NCBI GenBank assembly: GCA_015060015.1 | Contig: SUZG01000002.1 | Span: forward strand, 1 to 64,000 | Length of the DNA: 64,000 nt | DNA from: Rikenellaceae bacterium | GTDB lineage: Bacteria > Bacteroidota > Bacteroidia > Bacteroidales > Rikenellaceae | Reading direction: 5' to 3' | Part shown: piece after piece, positions 24,291-33,361 of the stretch | Layout: each line of letters begins with the position of its first letter | Position numbering within the stretch: position 1 is the first letter of the stretch | Made by a program: the position numbers and the translations under genes | Notes under the pieces: generated by a model | Told to the model about the DNA's origin: nothing | Databases searched by the model: none | The model's input: only the letters and a program-made list of their open reading frames with translations

Positions 24291-25958
24291 ATGGAGTGGT
24301 TTTGTTCGCTTATTTGGGGAGAAGGCATTGCTCATACAATTCTGGTGCTGGCAATAGTCATTGCAGCAGGCATTATGCTCGGCAAGATTAAAATCAAGGG
24401 CGTATCATTAGGTGTAACATGGATTCTTTTCGTCGGTATCGTAGCAGGACATTTCGGGCTTACACTCAATCATGACACACTGCACTTTATCAAGGAGTTC
24501 GGACTGATTCTATTCGTCTTCTCCATCGGTTTGCAGGTCGGACCGGGTTTCTTTACCTCGTTCAAAAACGGAGGTATGAAGCTCGTAGGATGTGCCGTAG
24601 CGATAGTTGCGTTGGGTGCTGTAACAACCTATGCCATACACCTTATCACAGGCACACCTCTGCCGACGATGATTGGCGTGATGTCGGGAGCCATAACCAA
24701 CACACCCGGTTTGGGTGCTGCACAGCAGGCATACTACGACGTTACGGGCATCAATGACCCCAACATAGCCCTGGGTTATGCCGTAGCCTATCCACTCGGT
24801 GTTGTAGGTGTAATACTCTCAATGATTGCAATACGCGTCTTTACCAAAATCAAATTCAGCGAAGAGAACAAGGCTCTGGAGGCAATAAGTCGCGAAAACA
24901 ACTATGCGGAACGCCTCTCGATACTATTCACAAATGGTGCATTGGAGGGCAAGACCATATCGCAAATCAGAGAGCTGATAAATCGTTCGTTTGTGATATC
25001 CCGCATAATGCACGACAATGGCGAGATTACAATAGCCGAAGGTGAGAACGGTCTGAAAATGGGCGACAAACTACGCGTGATATGCTCCGCTGACGATAAA
25101 GAGGCAATAATTGCATTCCTCGGTCAGCATATCACGATGAGCAAAGAGGAGTGGGAAACAAGCTCCGACTCGCAGACACAACTCGTCTCACGACGCATAG
25201 TCATAACCAAGGACAGCGTAAATGGCAAGAAACTTTCGGATCTGCGTCTTCGAACAAAGTACGGCATCAACATCACACGTATCAATCGTGCCGGCATTGA
25301 CCTTATACCATATCAGGGTATAGAGTTGCAGATTGGCGACCGCGTGATGGTTGTCGGCACAGAGAAGGCTATTGAACGTGTGGCAGATGTACTGGGAAAC
25401 TCCATGAAGAAGTTGCGTGAGCCGCATCTTTTCACCATATTCTTTGGTATTGCATTGGGTATCCTGCTCGGCTCAATACCTTTGATTAACATCCCACAGC
25501 CCGTAAAGCTCGGTCTGGCGGGAGGTCCGTTGATTGTAGCTATTCTCATCGGACGTTTCGGCCCTCACTTCCGCCTGACATCGTACACCACAGCAAGTGC
25601 CAATCTTATGTTGCGTGAGGTGGGCTTGGCAATGTTCCTCGCCAGCGTGGGCATAGGTGCCGGCGATGGATTTGTGGAGACAATCGTCAATGGCGGCTAC
25701 CGATGGATTGGTTATGGCTTGGTAATCACCATTCTGCCCGTAATGTTGGTCGGTTTGTTTGCAAGACTATATTTGAAGATGAACTACTATACGCTGATGG
25801 GTCTTATTGCCGGTAGCACCACCAATCCACCCGCATTGGGCTACGCCAACACCTCGGCAGGAAACGATATGCCGGCTGTGGGTTACGCAACGGTGTATCC
25901 CGTGGTGATGTTCCTGCGAGTGCTTATCGCCCAGCTGCTTATCCTGACCGTAGTGTAA
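24291..25958 (+). CDS. AspT/YidE-type putative exchanger with central RCK_C domains
   Basis: A 555-residue inner-membrane protein of the aspartate:alanine exchanger (AAE) family. Two homologous membrane halves (about 10-180 and 375-555) each carry the Asp-Al_Ex signature: MIGVMSGAITNTPGLGAAQQ in the first and LMGLIAGSTTNPPALGYANT in the second. Between them are two TrkA-C/RCK_C-like domains (about 205-285 and 290-370) with beta-rich QIGDRVMVVGTE-type ends. The substrate is unknown; characterised members exchange amino acids or dicarboxylates. It is monocistronic with its own terminator. Confidence 0.92.
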   Translation: MEWFCSLIWGEGIAHTILVLAIVIAAGIMLGKIKIKGVSLGVTWILFVGIVAGHFGLTLNHDTLHFIKEFGLILFVFSIGLQVGPGFFTSFKNGGMKLVGCAVAIVALGAVTTYAIHLITGTPLPTMIGVMSGAITNTPGLGAAQQAYYDVTGINDPNIALGYAVAYPLGVVGVILSMIAIRVFTKIKFSEENKALEAISRENNYAERLSILFTNGALEGKTISQIRELINRSFVISRIMHDNGEITIAEGENGLKMGDKLRVICSADDKEAIIAFLGQHITMSKEEWETSSDSQTQLVSRRIVITKDSVNGKKLSDLRLRTKYGINITRINRAGIDLIPYQGIELQIGDRVMVVGTEKAIERVADVLGNSMKKLREPHLFTIFFGIALGILLGSIPLINIPQPVKLGLAGGPLIVAILIGRFGPHFRLTSYTTASANLMLREVGLAMFLASVGIGAGDGFVETIVNGGYRWIGYGLVITILPVMLVGLFARLYLKMNYYTLMGLIAGSTTNPPALGYANTSAGNDMPAVGYATVYPVVMFLRVLIAQLLILTVV

Positions 25959-25976
25959 GTATTATATAATTGTATT

Positions 25977-26012
25977 GAAAAATATCCCATCCTAAAGCGG
26001 GTGGGATATTTT
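25977..26012. terminator. Terminator between transporter and small membrane gene
   Basis: AAAATATCCCATCC-taaagc-GGGTGGGATATTTT hairpin, usable from both strands between convergent genes. Confidence 0.85.
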
Positions 26013-26166
26013 ATTTCTTATTGCTCTGCCTGAACGGGCAATCTATATCGTCGCAACTTCCACAGTGCGAAGCGTTTGATTTGGAGAAATAACGCATTAT
26101 ACCTCTTCCCGCCCACAACACGACAAGAAGAAGTATAATGACCAATATTATCAGCTGCAGATCCAT
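26011..26166 (-). CDS. Small Cys-containing single-pass membrane protein (FeoB-associated type)
   Basis: Not in the ORF track: a 51-residue frame from ATG 26166 to TAA 26011. One N-terminal hydrophobic helix (LQLIILVIILLLVVLWAG) is followed by a basic segment and a cysteine cluster CGSCDDIDCP near the C-terminus. This layout resembles the FeoB-associated Cys-rich membrane proteins of Bacteroidota, which are thought to assist ferrous iron uptake; however no feo gene is nearby. It ends at a terminator and its codon pattern fits coding DNA. The assignment is tentative. Confidence 0.6.
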   Translation of the reverse strand: MDLQLIILVIILLLVVLWAGRGIMRYFSKSNASHCGSCDDIDCPFRQSNKK

Positions 26167-26285
26167 TATAACATTTTATCACAACAAAGATAGCAAATTA
26201 CGTCGGTTTTCATCATTTATAGGGTTGATAATATAAGAAAATGCAATATTAATGCTAAATATTTGTTATTTTTCCATTAATTATG

Positions 26286-26315
26286 TTTGTTTTTTTGAAA
26301 AAGTTTATATCTTTG
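26286..26315 (+). promoter_or_regulatory. Promoter of the Hc1-like histone gene
   Basis: TTTG (26286-26289), 18 nt, TATCTTTG (26308-26315), 31 nt before the ATG. The 26167-26285 interval is AT-rich with no gene seen. Confidence 0.7.
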
Positions 26316-26346
26316 CAAAGATAACAAACCACTAAAACACAATATT

Positions 26347-26523
26347 ATGAAGAATTTGGTAGATCAGATCAATGCACAGATCGAGCTTTTCGCAGTTAAT
26401 GCTGCTGCTCAGGTAGAGAAGAACAACAAGGCTGCCGGTACTCGCGCACGTAAGGCTGCTTTGGAGCTTACAAAGCTTTTGAAGGAGTTCCGTAAGGTTT
26501 CTGTTGAGGAGGCAAAGAAATAA
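26347..26523 (+). CDS. Histone H1-like (Hc1 family) DNA-binding protein
   Basis: Too short for the ORF track: 58 residues starting MKNLVDQINAQIELF and ending VSVEEAKK. It matches the small Bacteroidota Hc1-like histone pattern: an acidic/amphipathic N-terminal helix, AAAQVEKNNKAAGTRARKAA in the middle, then LELTKLLKEFRKVS. Such proteins are abundant nucleoid-associated proteins in this phylum. The strong promoter upstream and terminator downstream support a highly expressed monocistronic gene. The codon choice (GCT, GGT, CGT, AAG) is also that of a highly expressed gene. Confidence 0.88.
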   Translation: MKNLVDQINAQIELFAVNAAAQVEKNNKAAGTRARKAALELTKLLKEFRKVSVEEAKK

Positions 26524-26552
26524 TTTACCTTGACAATTTACAGATCTGTAAC

Positions 26553-26585
26553 AAAAAGGCTATCCGCAAAGGATAGCCTTTTTCA
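26553..26585. terminator. Bidirectional terminator after the Hc1-like gene
   Basis: AAAAAGGCTATCC-gcaaa-GGATAGCCTTTTT between convergent genes. Confidence 0.93.
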
Positions 26586-26625
26586 TTTAGCGATTATGCC
26601 GTTTCTTCCGAGCCTTCCGTACCGC

Positions 26626-28320
26626 CTATAATCTTACGCCGGCACGATCGAACAACTCCTTCTCACTGTCATCAATACCAATCTCCTTATCCAGCACAAC
26701 GGCCTCGTTGTGGTCGTTGAGATATAGTCTTGGAGCATCATAATCAAACGAAGCATTTACCAGCGACGCCTTGACATCGAGATATGGTGACGAGATAGAT
26801 GCTATATCGGCGATAGTATGGAATACCGAATATGTGGTCGCCGGAGCATCAATATTCGCAAACGAAGCCGCCACCTTCTCGCCAAACGAAGCCTCATAGG
26901 CCTTTGAGAACCAAGCCAACGCCGACACGTGTGCCTGATGGTAGGTTATCGTGGGCGAAGCGTGCAGGAATCGGCCATTGCCATTATCGAACAGATCCTC
27001 GCCGTGATCCGAGCAATAGAACATCGCACTACACAGGTCGGGATGTTTTTCCAGCTCACAGATCACTTCATTCAGGAAGTAGTCGGTATATAATATGGTA
27101 TTGTCGTATGCATTACGAATCATACGCAAATTCTTACGCGAAATGGCAACATCATCATCGGGCAGAAAGCGTGCGAACTCACGCGGATAACGCTGATGAT
27201 AACTGAAATGCGACCCGTAGGTGTGCAGGATAAACAATATCTTTGACGACGGGTCGGTACTTATCGCCTCTCGCATCTTATCCAGCAGACGCATATCATA
27301 GCGAGGCTCATCGAGGTAGATGACGTGATTGGCATCATGAGCCAGATTATCAATCATAGCCCCCTGCGGCGACTGATTTGATATGAAGTATGTCGTAAAG
27401 CCGGCCTCATTGAAAAGGTGCGGAATACCCTTGCGGCGGAATATGTCGTTATGCTGGGTGGTATGCACCGACGAAAGCATCATAGGCACGCTTTTATGCG
27501 TAGTGTTGCTCTGCGTTGTAACGCCTCTGAAAAGCGATATATCTTTGCGTTTTGACAAAAGCGGGTTTGTCGGACGGTCATAGCCATAGAGCTGCCAGCT
27601 TGCAGCACGTGCCGCCTCGCCAAGCACCAATACATACACCTCTCGCTTTGGCTCCACAATATTACGATGTGCCTGATATGTGAAATCTTGTGATGTGACG
27701 CTAAAATTTGAGGTCTTATGAGCCTCCGAGATACTCAAGCCCAGATTATAACATACATTGATAGGGAAAACCTCATCTCGCAAAACCCTGCGTACATCAT
27801 TACGACAACCCAGAAATAGTGTTATACATCCCAAGACAAATATTCCGACACCCGACAATATCATTCGGCGACGCCAGCGAGAAGGAATCATAACCTTATG
27901 TCGCAAATGTACCCACGCACGCCACAGAATGGGCAGATAGATGACGAATACGGCTATCACAGCGGGATATATGTTGCTTAACAGCTCGGTCGCCTCACCC
28001 GGATTGGTTGTCAGAAGGTTCAGAAACATATCGGCTGCCACCACCGAGTTACCGAACAGGTAGGAGAGTACAATTTGAAAGACACTGAAAAACACGAAGA
28101 TAAAGCCCACCCATACCATTCTTCCCGAACGGCGTGACAGCAGGGAGAATATCATATATGAACCCAAAGGAAGCAAGATACCCGTAAGAGTAACCCACAC
28201 GGGATTTTTCTCCGTACAGGCAAGCACTACGACGGGCAACATCAACGACACCAGAAAGGCAATCGTCAAGCTCTTTGGATTATATTTCTGCACTCTATCC
28301 GGCATATCAAAACTCTTCAT
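26626..28320 (-). CDS. EptA-like phosphoethanolamine transferase (sulfatase fold)
   Basis: A 564-residue inner-membrane enzyme of the lipid A phosphoethanolamine transferase family. Five hydrophobic helices fill about residues 18-185. The periplasmic alkaline-phosphatase-like domain follows with LVLGEAARAASWQLYGYDRPTNP (metal Glu), the nucleophile region TTQSNTTHKSVPMMLSS, and the metal site CSDHGEDL. It would transfer phosphoethanolamine from phosphatidylethanolamine to lipid A or another envelope acceptor. It overlaps the upstream Omp85-like gene by 14 bases and is the last gene of a four-gene envelope operon. Acceptor is unknown. Confidence 0.88.
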   Translation of the reverse strand: MKSFDMPDRVQKYNPKSLTIAFLVSLMLPVVVLACTEKNPVWVTLTGILLPLGSYMIFSLLSRRSGRMVWVGFIFVFFSVFQIVLSYLFGNSVVAADMFLNLLTTNPGEATELLSNIYPAVIAVFVIYLPILWRAWVHLRHKVMIPSRWRRRMILSGVGIFVLGCITLFLGCRNDVRRVLRDEVFPINVCYNLGLSISEAHKTSNFSVTSQDFTYQAHRNIVEPKREVYVLVLGEAARAASWQLYGYDRPTNPLLSKRKDISLFRGVTTQSNTTHKSVPMMLSSVHTTQHNDIFRRKGIPHLFNEAGFTTYFISNQSPQGAMIDNLAHDANHVIYLDEPRYDMRLLDKMREAISTDPSSKILFILHTYGSHFSYHQRYPREFARFLPDDDVAISRKNLRMIRNAYDNTILYTDYFLNEVICELEKHPDLCSAMFYCSDHGEDLFDNGNGRFLHASPTITYHQAHVSALAWFSKAYEASFGEKVAASFANIDAPATTYSVFHTIADIASISSPYLDVKASLVNASFDYDAPRLYLNDHNEAVVLDKEIGIDDSEKELFDRAGVRL

Positions 28321-29497
28321 TTACATAAATCACCACGCCATCCACAGCCCGGCCTCGTCCATACCCCAAGCCCAGCATCAGGCCTCGTCCGAGATTGACT
28401 CTGACGCCCAATCCATAGGAGGGCAACATCTGCGACCAGCGTATGCTTTTCGAAAAGACATTCGCCGCACCGCCCCACACCTCCACTCCAAAAGGGCCGT
28501 ACAGATGCTGTCGCACAACAGCGTGTGCCGCAATCATATTCCTGTCAACATAACTCCCGTAGGAGTATATTCTTAACCGGCGGTCAATACCGGCCGACGG
28601 CCACAAGAGCCAAGGCGTATGGTATGACCACAACTCTCCGACAATATCGGTTATCCACGTAGCACCTTGCCATAGCGGACAGTAGGTATCAACCCGCAGC
28701 GAGGTATGCCACAACGTATGCGTGTAGTCGGTCAAAATATTCGGGTGCATAGCCTGCATCAGCGTAAATCTTACACCCCTCTCAACATTATCTTCGCGGC
28801 GGTGGCTATCGTAACGTATCACCCCGACAATTGATGCCGTGCGGATTTGGTTCAACACCTCTCCCGCCTCCTGCAAATACTCCAATCCGAGCCTTGACAT
28901 CCGCCGACTCCTGACAAACGAATAATTCGCACCAATGCCAAACCACAAATTATCCGCTGCACGCTGCATATAAGCCAGTTTCGCCTCGCTTATATGCCTG
29001 TAATATTTCGTACGGGCATTACGCCGCGGAGCCAAGAAACCAAGTCCGTAAAAACATACGGGCATCTGCTCGGTTGATGCCTCATAAGCCAGCACCACAT
29101 TTGCATCAGAGAACAAATTCTCACCGCCAATCCGCACATCATACCAACCTTTGGTAGATATTCCGGCTTCGATATTTGCCACTCCTTCGGCATAGGAGAG
29201 CCGCAATGAGGCGGCCGTCAAAGGCCCCATTTCGCGACGATAACCAAATCTTACGCCCGGCTTTATCGCCACACGCCCTGCCTCACCTCGGTTTGTCGTT
29301 GCCTGCCGCAACTCTCTTTTTGATACTCCGAACAGATTGGTCGCAACAGCATAATAGTCGGTTGCATCACCACTATATTGCAGGCTGTCCGACTCTATAT
29401 TGCAAAGCGGCTCCTCAATACCACTTTCAGTTGGCAATGGTTGTGTTACTGCTACCATAGGAATCAAAATCAGAGATCCGAGTAGCAGCCGCATCAT
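28307..29497 (-). CDS. Outer-membrane barrel resembling the Omp85/surface-antigen C-terminus
   Basis: A 396-residue secreted protein (signal peptide about 1-18). There is no recognisable POTRA region. The C-terminal two thirds reads as a barrel whose last strands resemble bacterial surface antigen (BamA/TamA superfamily) domains: RGVRFTLMQ, DRNMIAAHAVVRQHLYGPFG, VFSKSIRWSQMLPSYGLGVR and a closing GLGYGRG. It overlaps the EptA-like gene by 14 bases and follows the YtfJ-like gene by 9 bases. It might help insert or modify envelope components; this is inference. Other barrel families cannot be excluded. Confidence 0.65.
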   Translation of the reverse strand: MMRLLLGSLILIPMVAVTQPLPTESGIEEPLCNIESDSLQYSGDATDYYAVATNLFGVSKRELRQATTNRGEAGRVAIKPGVRFGYRREMGPLTAASLRLSYAEGVANIEAGISTKGWYDVRIGGENLFSDANVVLAYEASTEQMPVCFYGLGFLAPRRNARTKYYRHISEAKLAYMQRAADNLWFGIGANYSFVRSRRMSRLGLEYLQEAGEVLNQIRTASIVGVIRYDSHRREDNVERGVRFTLMQAMHPNILTDYTHTLWHTSLRVDTYCPLWQGATWITDIVGELWSYHTPWLLWPSAGIDRRLRIYSYGSYVDRNMIAAHAVVRQHLYGPFGVEVWGGAANVFSKSIRWSQMLPSYGLGVRVNLGRGLMLGLGYGRGRAVDGVVIYVNEEF

Positions 29498-29506
29498 TTA
29501 TCGTGG

Positions 29507-30049
29507 TTATCTGTAAGGCTCGATTGCTTCGAAGAACTCCTTTTTATCCTCCTCCGTAAATTCGCCCTTTCGGCAGAAAATCAATTCACCCTCCTTTGAC
29601 ACCAGCAACAGAACGAACTTGTTATTGCAGTCGCCCAAGCCCCACTTCTCTGATACGAAGCGGCCCTTGTCGGCGATGATTGTGGCACCATTCTTCTCTG
29701 TTCGCTTGCGGGCCATCGAACTCACGATATTATTCGGCAACCAGGTATCTCGCAAGTTCAAAATGCCGAGGCCATAGATATTATCTCCCGCGGCGAGATG
29801 TTTCTCCTCCATCTCGACGATAAATTCATTATTCTGGCTATGCTTGTCTGGGTCTACATAGAAAATGAGCAGATTCTTCTCCCCCCACATGGGTAAGGTC
29901 GCAGCATTGCCATTAAGATCCACTAATTCAAGATTTTCCACCTTGTGTGGTAATTCCACAGCAGCATACTTGTCTGCCTTTCTGTTTTGAGCAAAGCCCG
30001 ATGTTGTGCCCAGCAGCAATGCAAGCATCAATACGACACACTTTTTCAT
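29507..30049 (-). CDS. YtfJ-like periplasmic protein with thioredoxin-like fold
   Basis: About 180 residues with a signal peptide (start taken at the internal ATG, MKKCVVLMLALLLG; ends GFAQ). The body resembles the YtfJ family: NLELVDLNGNAATLPMWGEKNLLIFYVDPDKHSQN is a redoxin-like first half, and a later NIVSSMARKRTEKNGATIIADKGR segment is typical. It lacks a CxxC redox pair; the single Cys residues (GDCNNK, FCRK) are far apart, so disulfide exchange is unlikely. Function in the family is unknown. It sits between the DoxX gene and the OMP gene in the same orientation. Confidence 0.65.
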   Translation of the reverse strand: MKKCVVLMLALLLGTTSGFAQNRKADKYAAVELPHKVENLELVDLNGNAATLPMWGEKNLLIFYVDPDKHSQNNEFIVEMEEKHLAAGDNIYGLGILNLRDTWLPNNIVSSMARKRTEKNGATIIADKGRFVSEKWGLGDCNNKFVLLLVSKEGELIFCRKGEFTEEDKKEFFEAIEPYR

Positions 30050-30149
30050 ATCATTCATTATTTAGGTTCTTTTCTTGTGTTGAAAATCGGTGTAAAATTA
30101 AGAAAAAAAACGACTCGTTCATCACCCTCCGACATATTTGAACTATATT

Positions 30150-30599
30150 CTATCGTTTTAGGACATTTTTTCGTATCAGTTGTGGCACGTGAAAAGCATA
30201 CTTCCCGCCACCCGATATAACCAGCGTCATATATATTCCCATATAGACGAAGTAGAGTTTGGCATGGTCGGTAGGCAGACCTCCGGGCAGCAGAGCCTCG
30301 GCGATAGCCATTGCCGAGACAATTATCATCATCGAGGCGGCAAATCGTGTCGCCACGCCTATCATTATCATCGCAGCGAACAAACCCTCCAACACCGTAA
30401 CTATCATAAACGAAGTCGCACCATCAAAGCCGAGGATATGACGATAGGTCAAAACCACATTATCATAGGTTTGCAGTTTGCCGATGATATGAAGCAACGC
30501 CACACCACCGATAAACAGCCTCAAAAACAGAATTGCCACATCACTCATAGCCCTCACATCACCCTCTTTGCGTCCCAATCTTCTCATATCTTTTGACAT
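30150..30599 (-). CDS. DoxX family membrane protein
   Basis: A 149-residue four-helix inner-membrane protein. DoxX markers include ILFLRLFIGGVALLHIIGKLQ (first helix with His), VLEGLFAAMIMIGVATRFAA, and a glycine-rich loop. DoxX proteins are quinone- or thiol-linked redox membrane proteins with mostly unknown partners. It is the first gene of the four-gene minus-strand envelope run (DoxX, YtfJ-like, Omp85-like, EptA-like). Confidence 0.85.
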   Translation of the reverse strand: MSKDMRRLGRKEGDVRAMSDVAILFLRLFIGGVALLHIIGKLQTYDNVVLTYRHILGFDGATSFMIVTVLEGLFAAMIMIGVATRFAASMMIIVSAMAIAEALLPGGLPTDHAKLYFVYMGIYMTLVISGGGKYAFHVPQLIRKNVLKR

Positions 30600-30678
30600 A
30601 TAATTAAAAAATATTTACATGTCGTAAAATCAAAAATCATTCCTTCGTCAATCTATTTCAGTTTTATGAATTTATGCG

Positions 30679-30686
30679 TACCTTTG
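30679..30686 (+). promoter_or_regulatory. Putative -7 box of the phosphatase gene
   Basis: TACCTTTG lies 20 nt before the ATG, so the leader would be about 16 nt. The sequence ACCAC-taaaaaa-GGTGGT abuts the start codon and could fold. Confidence 0.5.
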
Positions 30687-30705
30687 CACCACTAAAAAAG
30701 GTGGT

Positions 30706-31185
30706 ATGAAGAAGATATTATTTGTCTGCTTGGGAAATATCTGCCGGTCGGCGGCAGCTAATGGCATAATGGAGGCTATCGTTGTCCGTGAAGGGTTACA
30801 GCACGCTGTGGAGGTAGATTCGGCCGGTACTTACGGAGGCCACGCAGGCGACCTTCCCGATTATCGTATGCGTGCAGCTGCAGCAATACGAGGCTACAAC
30901 CTCACACACAGAGCCCGTCGCATCACGGAGGATGATTTTTATCTCTTTGACTACATTATCGTAATGGACGACAACAACTACGAGTCGGTTTCTCGTCTTG
31001 CTCCGGAACGCAAATATCTCGACAAGGTGTATCGTTTCGTGGAGTTCTGCACCAAGCACGATAACTGGAGCTATGTACCCGACCCATATTACGAGGGTCG
31101 CGAAGGCTTTGAATTGGTTCTGGACCTGCTGGAAGATGGTTGCGAAGGCGTACTGAGCCGAGTAAAAAAAGATATTGCCGAGTAG
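30706..31185 (+). CDS. Low-molecular-weight protein-tyrosine phosphatase
   Basis: A 159-residue LMW-PTP. The catalytic P-loop CLGNICRS (about 8-15) supplies the nucleophilic Cys and Arg, and the general acid Asp is in PDPYYEG (about 125-131). Length is standard. LMW-PTPs dephosphorylate tyrosine or arginine residues; in bacteria they often pair with a BY-kinase in capsule export, but no kinase or capsule gene is adjacent, so the role here is open. It probably forms a short run with the serine hydrolase gene 64 bp downstream. Confidence 0.93.
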   Translation: MKKILFVCLGNICRSAAANGIMEAIVVREGLQHAVEVDSAGTYGGHAGDLPDYRMRAAAAIRGYNLTHRARRITEDDFYLFDYIIVMDDNNYESVSRLAPERKYLDKVYRFVEFCTKHDNWSYVPDPYYEGREGFELVLDLLEDGCEGVLSRVKKDIAE

Positions 31186-31249
31186 ATAATATTATCCGTA
31201 AAACTTCGTTTTAAGATAGTGAGTTAGAAGCACTACTTTCCCGACTGAT

Positions 31250-32578
31250 ATGAAACGATATATCTCGCTTTTAATTGTAATACTCCTTGTGGGTGGCATC
31301 ATCTTCCTCGTGCGTAGCTGCGGAGATGACAAGCCCCGCAAGCAGTTGTTTCATAGCGAAGCGACATATCGTCTTAACGACCTGCTACAAAACAGCCACT
31401 CCACCCTACCCGAGACTCGTCGTATGGAGCAGTATATCAATCGCTGGATGGCACGCTACAACATTCGCGGTGTAGCGTTAGCCATTATGAAGGATGAGAA
31501 GCTGATATACAGCAAGGGCTTCGGCTGGGCCGACAAGGAGTATGGCGACGTTGCCGAGTCGGGGAGCATCTTCCGCATAGCCTCGGCCTCGAAACTCATC
31601 ACCGCCATAGGCATTATGCGACTACGCGATGAGGGTAAGCTGACACTCGACGACAAGGTTTTTGGTCCGGAAGGTATATTGTCGCAATTTACCGAATTTC
31701 GAGATAAGCGAGCCTCGCAAATCACCGTACAACATCTATTGGAGCACACTTCGGGATTTAGTCGCATCAAGGGCGACCCTATGTTCCGCACCACCGATGT
31801 TATGAAGTGGGAGGGAATGACCTCGACACCCACCTCCGATGAACTGATAGCCTTTCAGCTGCGTATGCGTCTGCGTTGTCAGCCCGGAGGTGCATCACAA
31901 TACTCCAACATTGGATATCTTGTACTGTCGAGAGTCATCGAGCAGGTGTCTGGTATGGCATACGAAGATTATATCAAGCAACACGTTCTGATACCTGCCG
32001 GTTGCTACGATATGCACATAGCCGGCAACTACTACAAAGACCGACGCCCCAACGAAGTAAAGTATTATGGGCACGACCCCGGCGAGCTGATTGAGAGTTT
32101 CGACGGCTCGGGGGCTATGAAGCCACGCGAGTATGGAGGCAATAACATCACGGGCCTGCAAGGTGCGGGTGCGTGGGTTGCGTCGGCAGCCGAGCTGATG
32201 AGATTGGTAGCCTCGATAGATGGAGAGGATGGCGTGAAGGATATCCTCTCGCCAAAGAGTATTGAACAACTGAATGGACGTAACGACAACGACGGTTTCG
32301 GCTGGGCATATATCTACTCCGATGGTTACAGATTGGTACGCACCGGTACAATGTCGGGAACGTGTGCTCATATTGAGTGGAAGAGAAATGATTATTCGTT
32401 TGTTTTCCTTACCAATACAAGCCATTACAGAGGCTCTACTTTTACAAAAGACAACATAGGCAGAATGGTCCGCACGGCATTGACAAGGGTTGCGGAGTGG
32501 CCCGCAAACAGAGATTTGTTTGTAGCCGTTCCTGACACCGATACGGCGGAAGCAGAGGACAACGCCGAGAGTTTATAA
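31250..32578 (+). CDS. Serine hydrolase of the beta-lactamase/PBP4* family
   Basis: A 442-residue class C beta-lactamase-fold protein. An N-terminal hydrophobic segment (about 5-22) ends in VRSC, so it is membrane-anchored or a non-canonical lipoprotein. The active-site SxxK is SASK (Ser about 112), the Tyr motif is QYSNIG, and the third motif region is near VRTGTMSG (H/K-T-G replaced by RTG). It likely cleaves a D-amino-acid peptide or ester; true beta-lactamase activity is not implied. It follows the phosphatase gene by 64 bp. Confidence 0.88.
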   Translation: MKRYISLLIVILLVGGIIFLVRSCGDDKPRKQLFHSEATYRLNDLLQNSHSTLPETRRMEQYINRWMARYNIRGVALAIMKDEKLIYSKGFGWADKEYGDVAESGSIFRIASASKLITAIGIMRLRDEGKLTLDDKVFGPEGILSQFTEFRDKRASQITVQHLLEHTSGFSRIKGDPMFRTTDVMKWEGMTSTPTSDELIAFQLRMRLRCQPGGASQYSNIGYLVLSRVIEQVSGMAYEDYIKQHVLIPAGCYDMHIAGNYYKDRRPNEVKYYGHDPGELIESFDGSGAMKPREYGGNNITGLQGAGAWVASAAELMRLVASIDGEDGVKDILSPKSIEQLNGRNDNDGFGWAYIYSDGYRLVRTGTMSGTCAHIEWKRNDYSFVFLTNTSHYRGSTFTKDNIGRMVRTALTRVAEWPANRDLFVAVPDTDTAEAEDNAESL

Positions 32579-32695
32579 TATTAATAGTAAAGAAAGCAAC
32601 CAAAAGCGATGCTTTCTTTATTTTTTTTACTATTTTTGCTGACGATTACGCCCGACGTGGGGTAAATGTTGCAATAGGCAAGGGAACTTCACATT

Positions 32696-33283
32696 ATGCA
32701 GATTACAAAAGCGGTTTTCAAGTGTAGCTCGGAGAAGATTTCGCAGGTCCCCAAGGACGACTTGCGGGATATTGCATTCATCGGCCGCAGTAACGTGGGC
32801 AAATCATCACTTATAAATATGCTTACCAGCCACAAGGGTCTGGCGAAGGTATCTGCTACACCCGGCAAGACGCGTCTTATAAACCACTTCTGCATCAACG
32901 AAAAGTGGTATCTGGTCGATCTGCCCGGTTACGGCTATGCCCGAGTATCGAAGTCCAAGCGAGGGGAATTTTCAAAAATCATTCTTGACTATGTGTTGAA
33001 GTGTGAGAAGATGCACTTCTTGTTCGTTTTGGTGGATTCGCGTTTGGAGCCACAGGCCATAGACCTTAAATTTATTGAGATACTGGGCGAAAACGGCATA
33101 CCCTTTGGCATAATATTCACCAAGACAGACAAGCTGTCGGCCACACAACGCCGAAAGAGTGTGGAGAGGTATTGTGCAACACTTGCCGAGCAGTGGGAGG
33201 AGATGCCTCCGATGTTCTGCTCGTCAAGCGAACGAGGCACAGGACGCGACGAGATACTTGACTTCATCGACAAATGTTTATAA
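32696..33283 (+). CDS. engB: Ribosome biogenesis GTPase EngB (YihA/YsxC)
   Basis: A 195-residue GTPase required for 50S subunit assembly. P-loop GRSNVGKSS (about 30-38), G2 region TPGKTRLINHF, G3 DLPGYGYA, G4 TKTDK and G5 CSSSERGTG are all in order. The start at 32696 gives the usual N-terminus ITKAVFKCSS. prs follows about 80 bp downstream behind its own -7 box. Confidence 0.96.
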   Translation: MQITKAVFKCSSEKISQVPKDDLRDIAFIGRSNVGKSSLINMLTSHKGLAKVSATPGKTRLINHFCINEKWYLVDLPGYGYARVSKSKRGEFSKIILDYVLKCEKMHFLFVLVDSRLEPQAIDLKFIEILGENGIPFGIIFTKTDKLSATQRRKSVERYCATLAEQWEEMPPMFCSSSERGTGRDEILDFIDKCL

Positions 33284-33333
33284 GTATTTGAAAAGTTGTA
33301 CTCTCCTGTGAGATTTTTTGTATTTAGAATAAT

Positions 33334-33341
33334 TATATTTG
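33334..33341 (+). promoter_or_regulatory. Putative -7 box of prs
   Basis: TATATTTG lies 20 nt before the prs ATG. Confidence 0.45.
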
Positions 33342-33361
33342 TACTATAAAACCAAACTACA

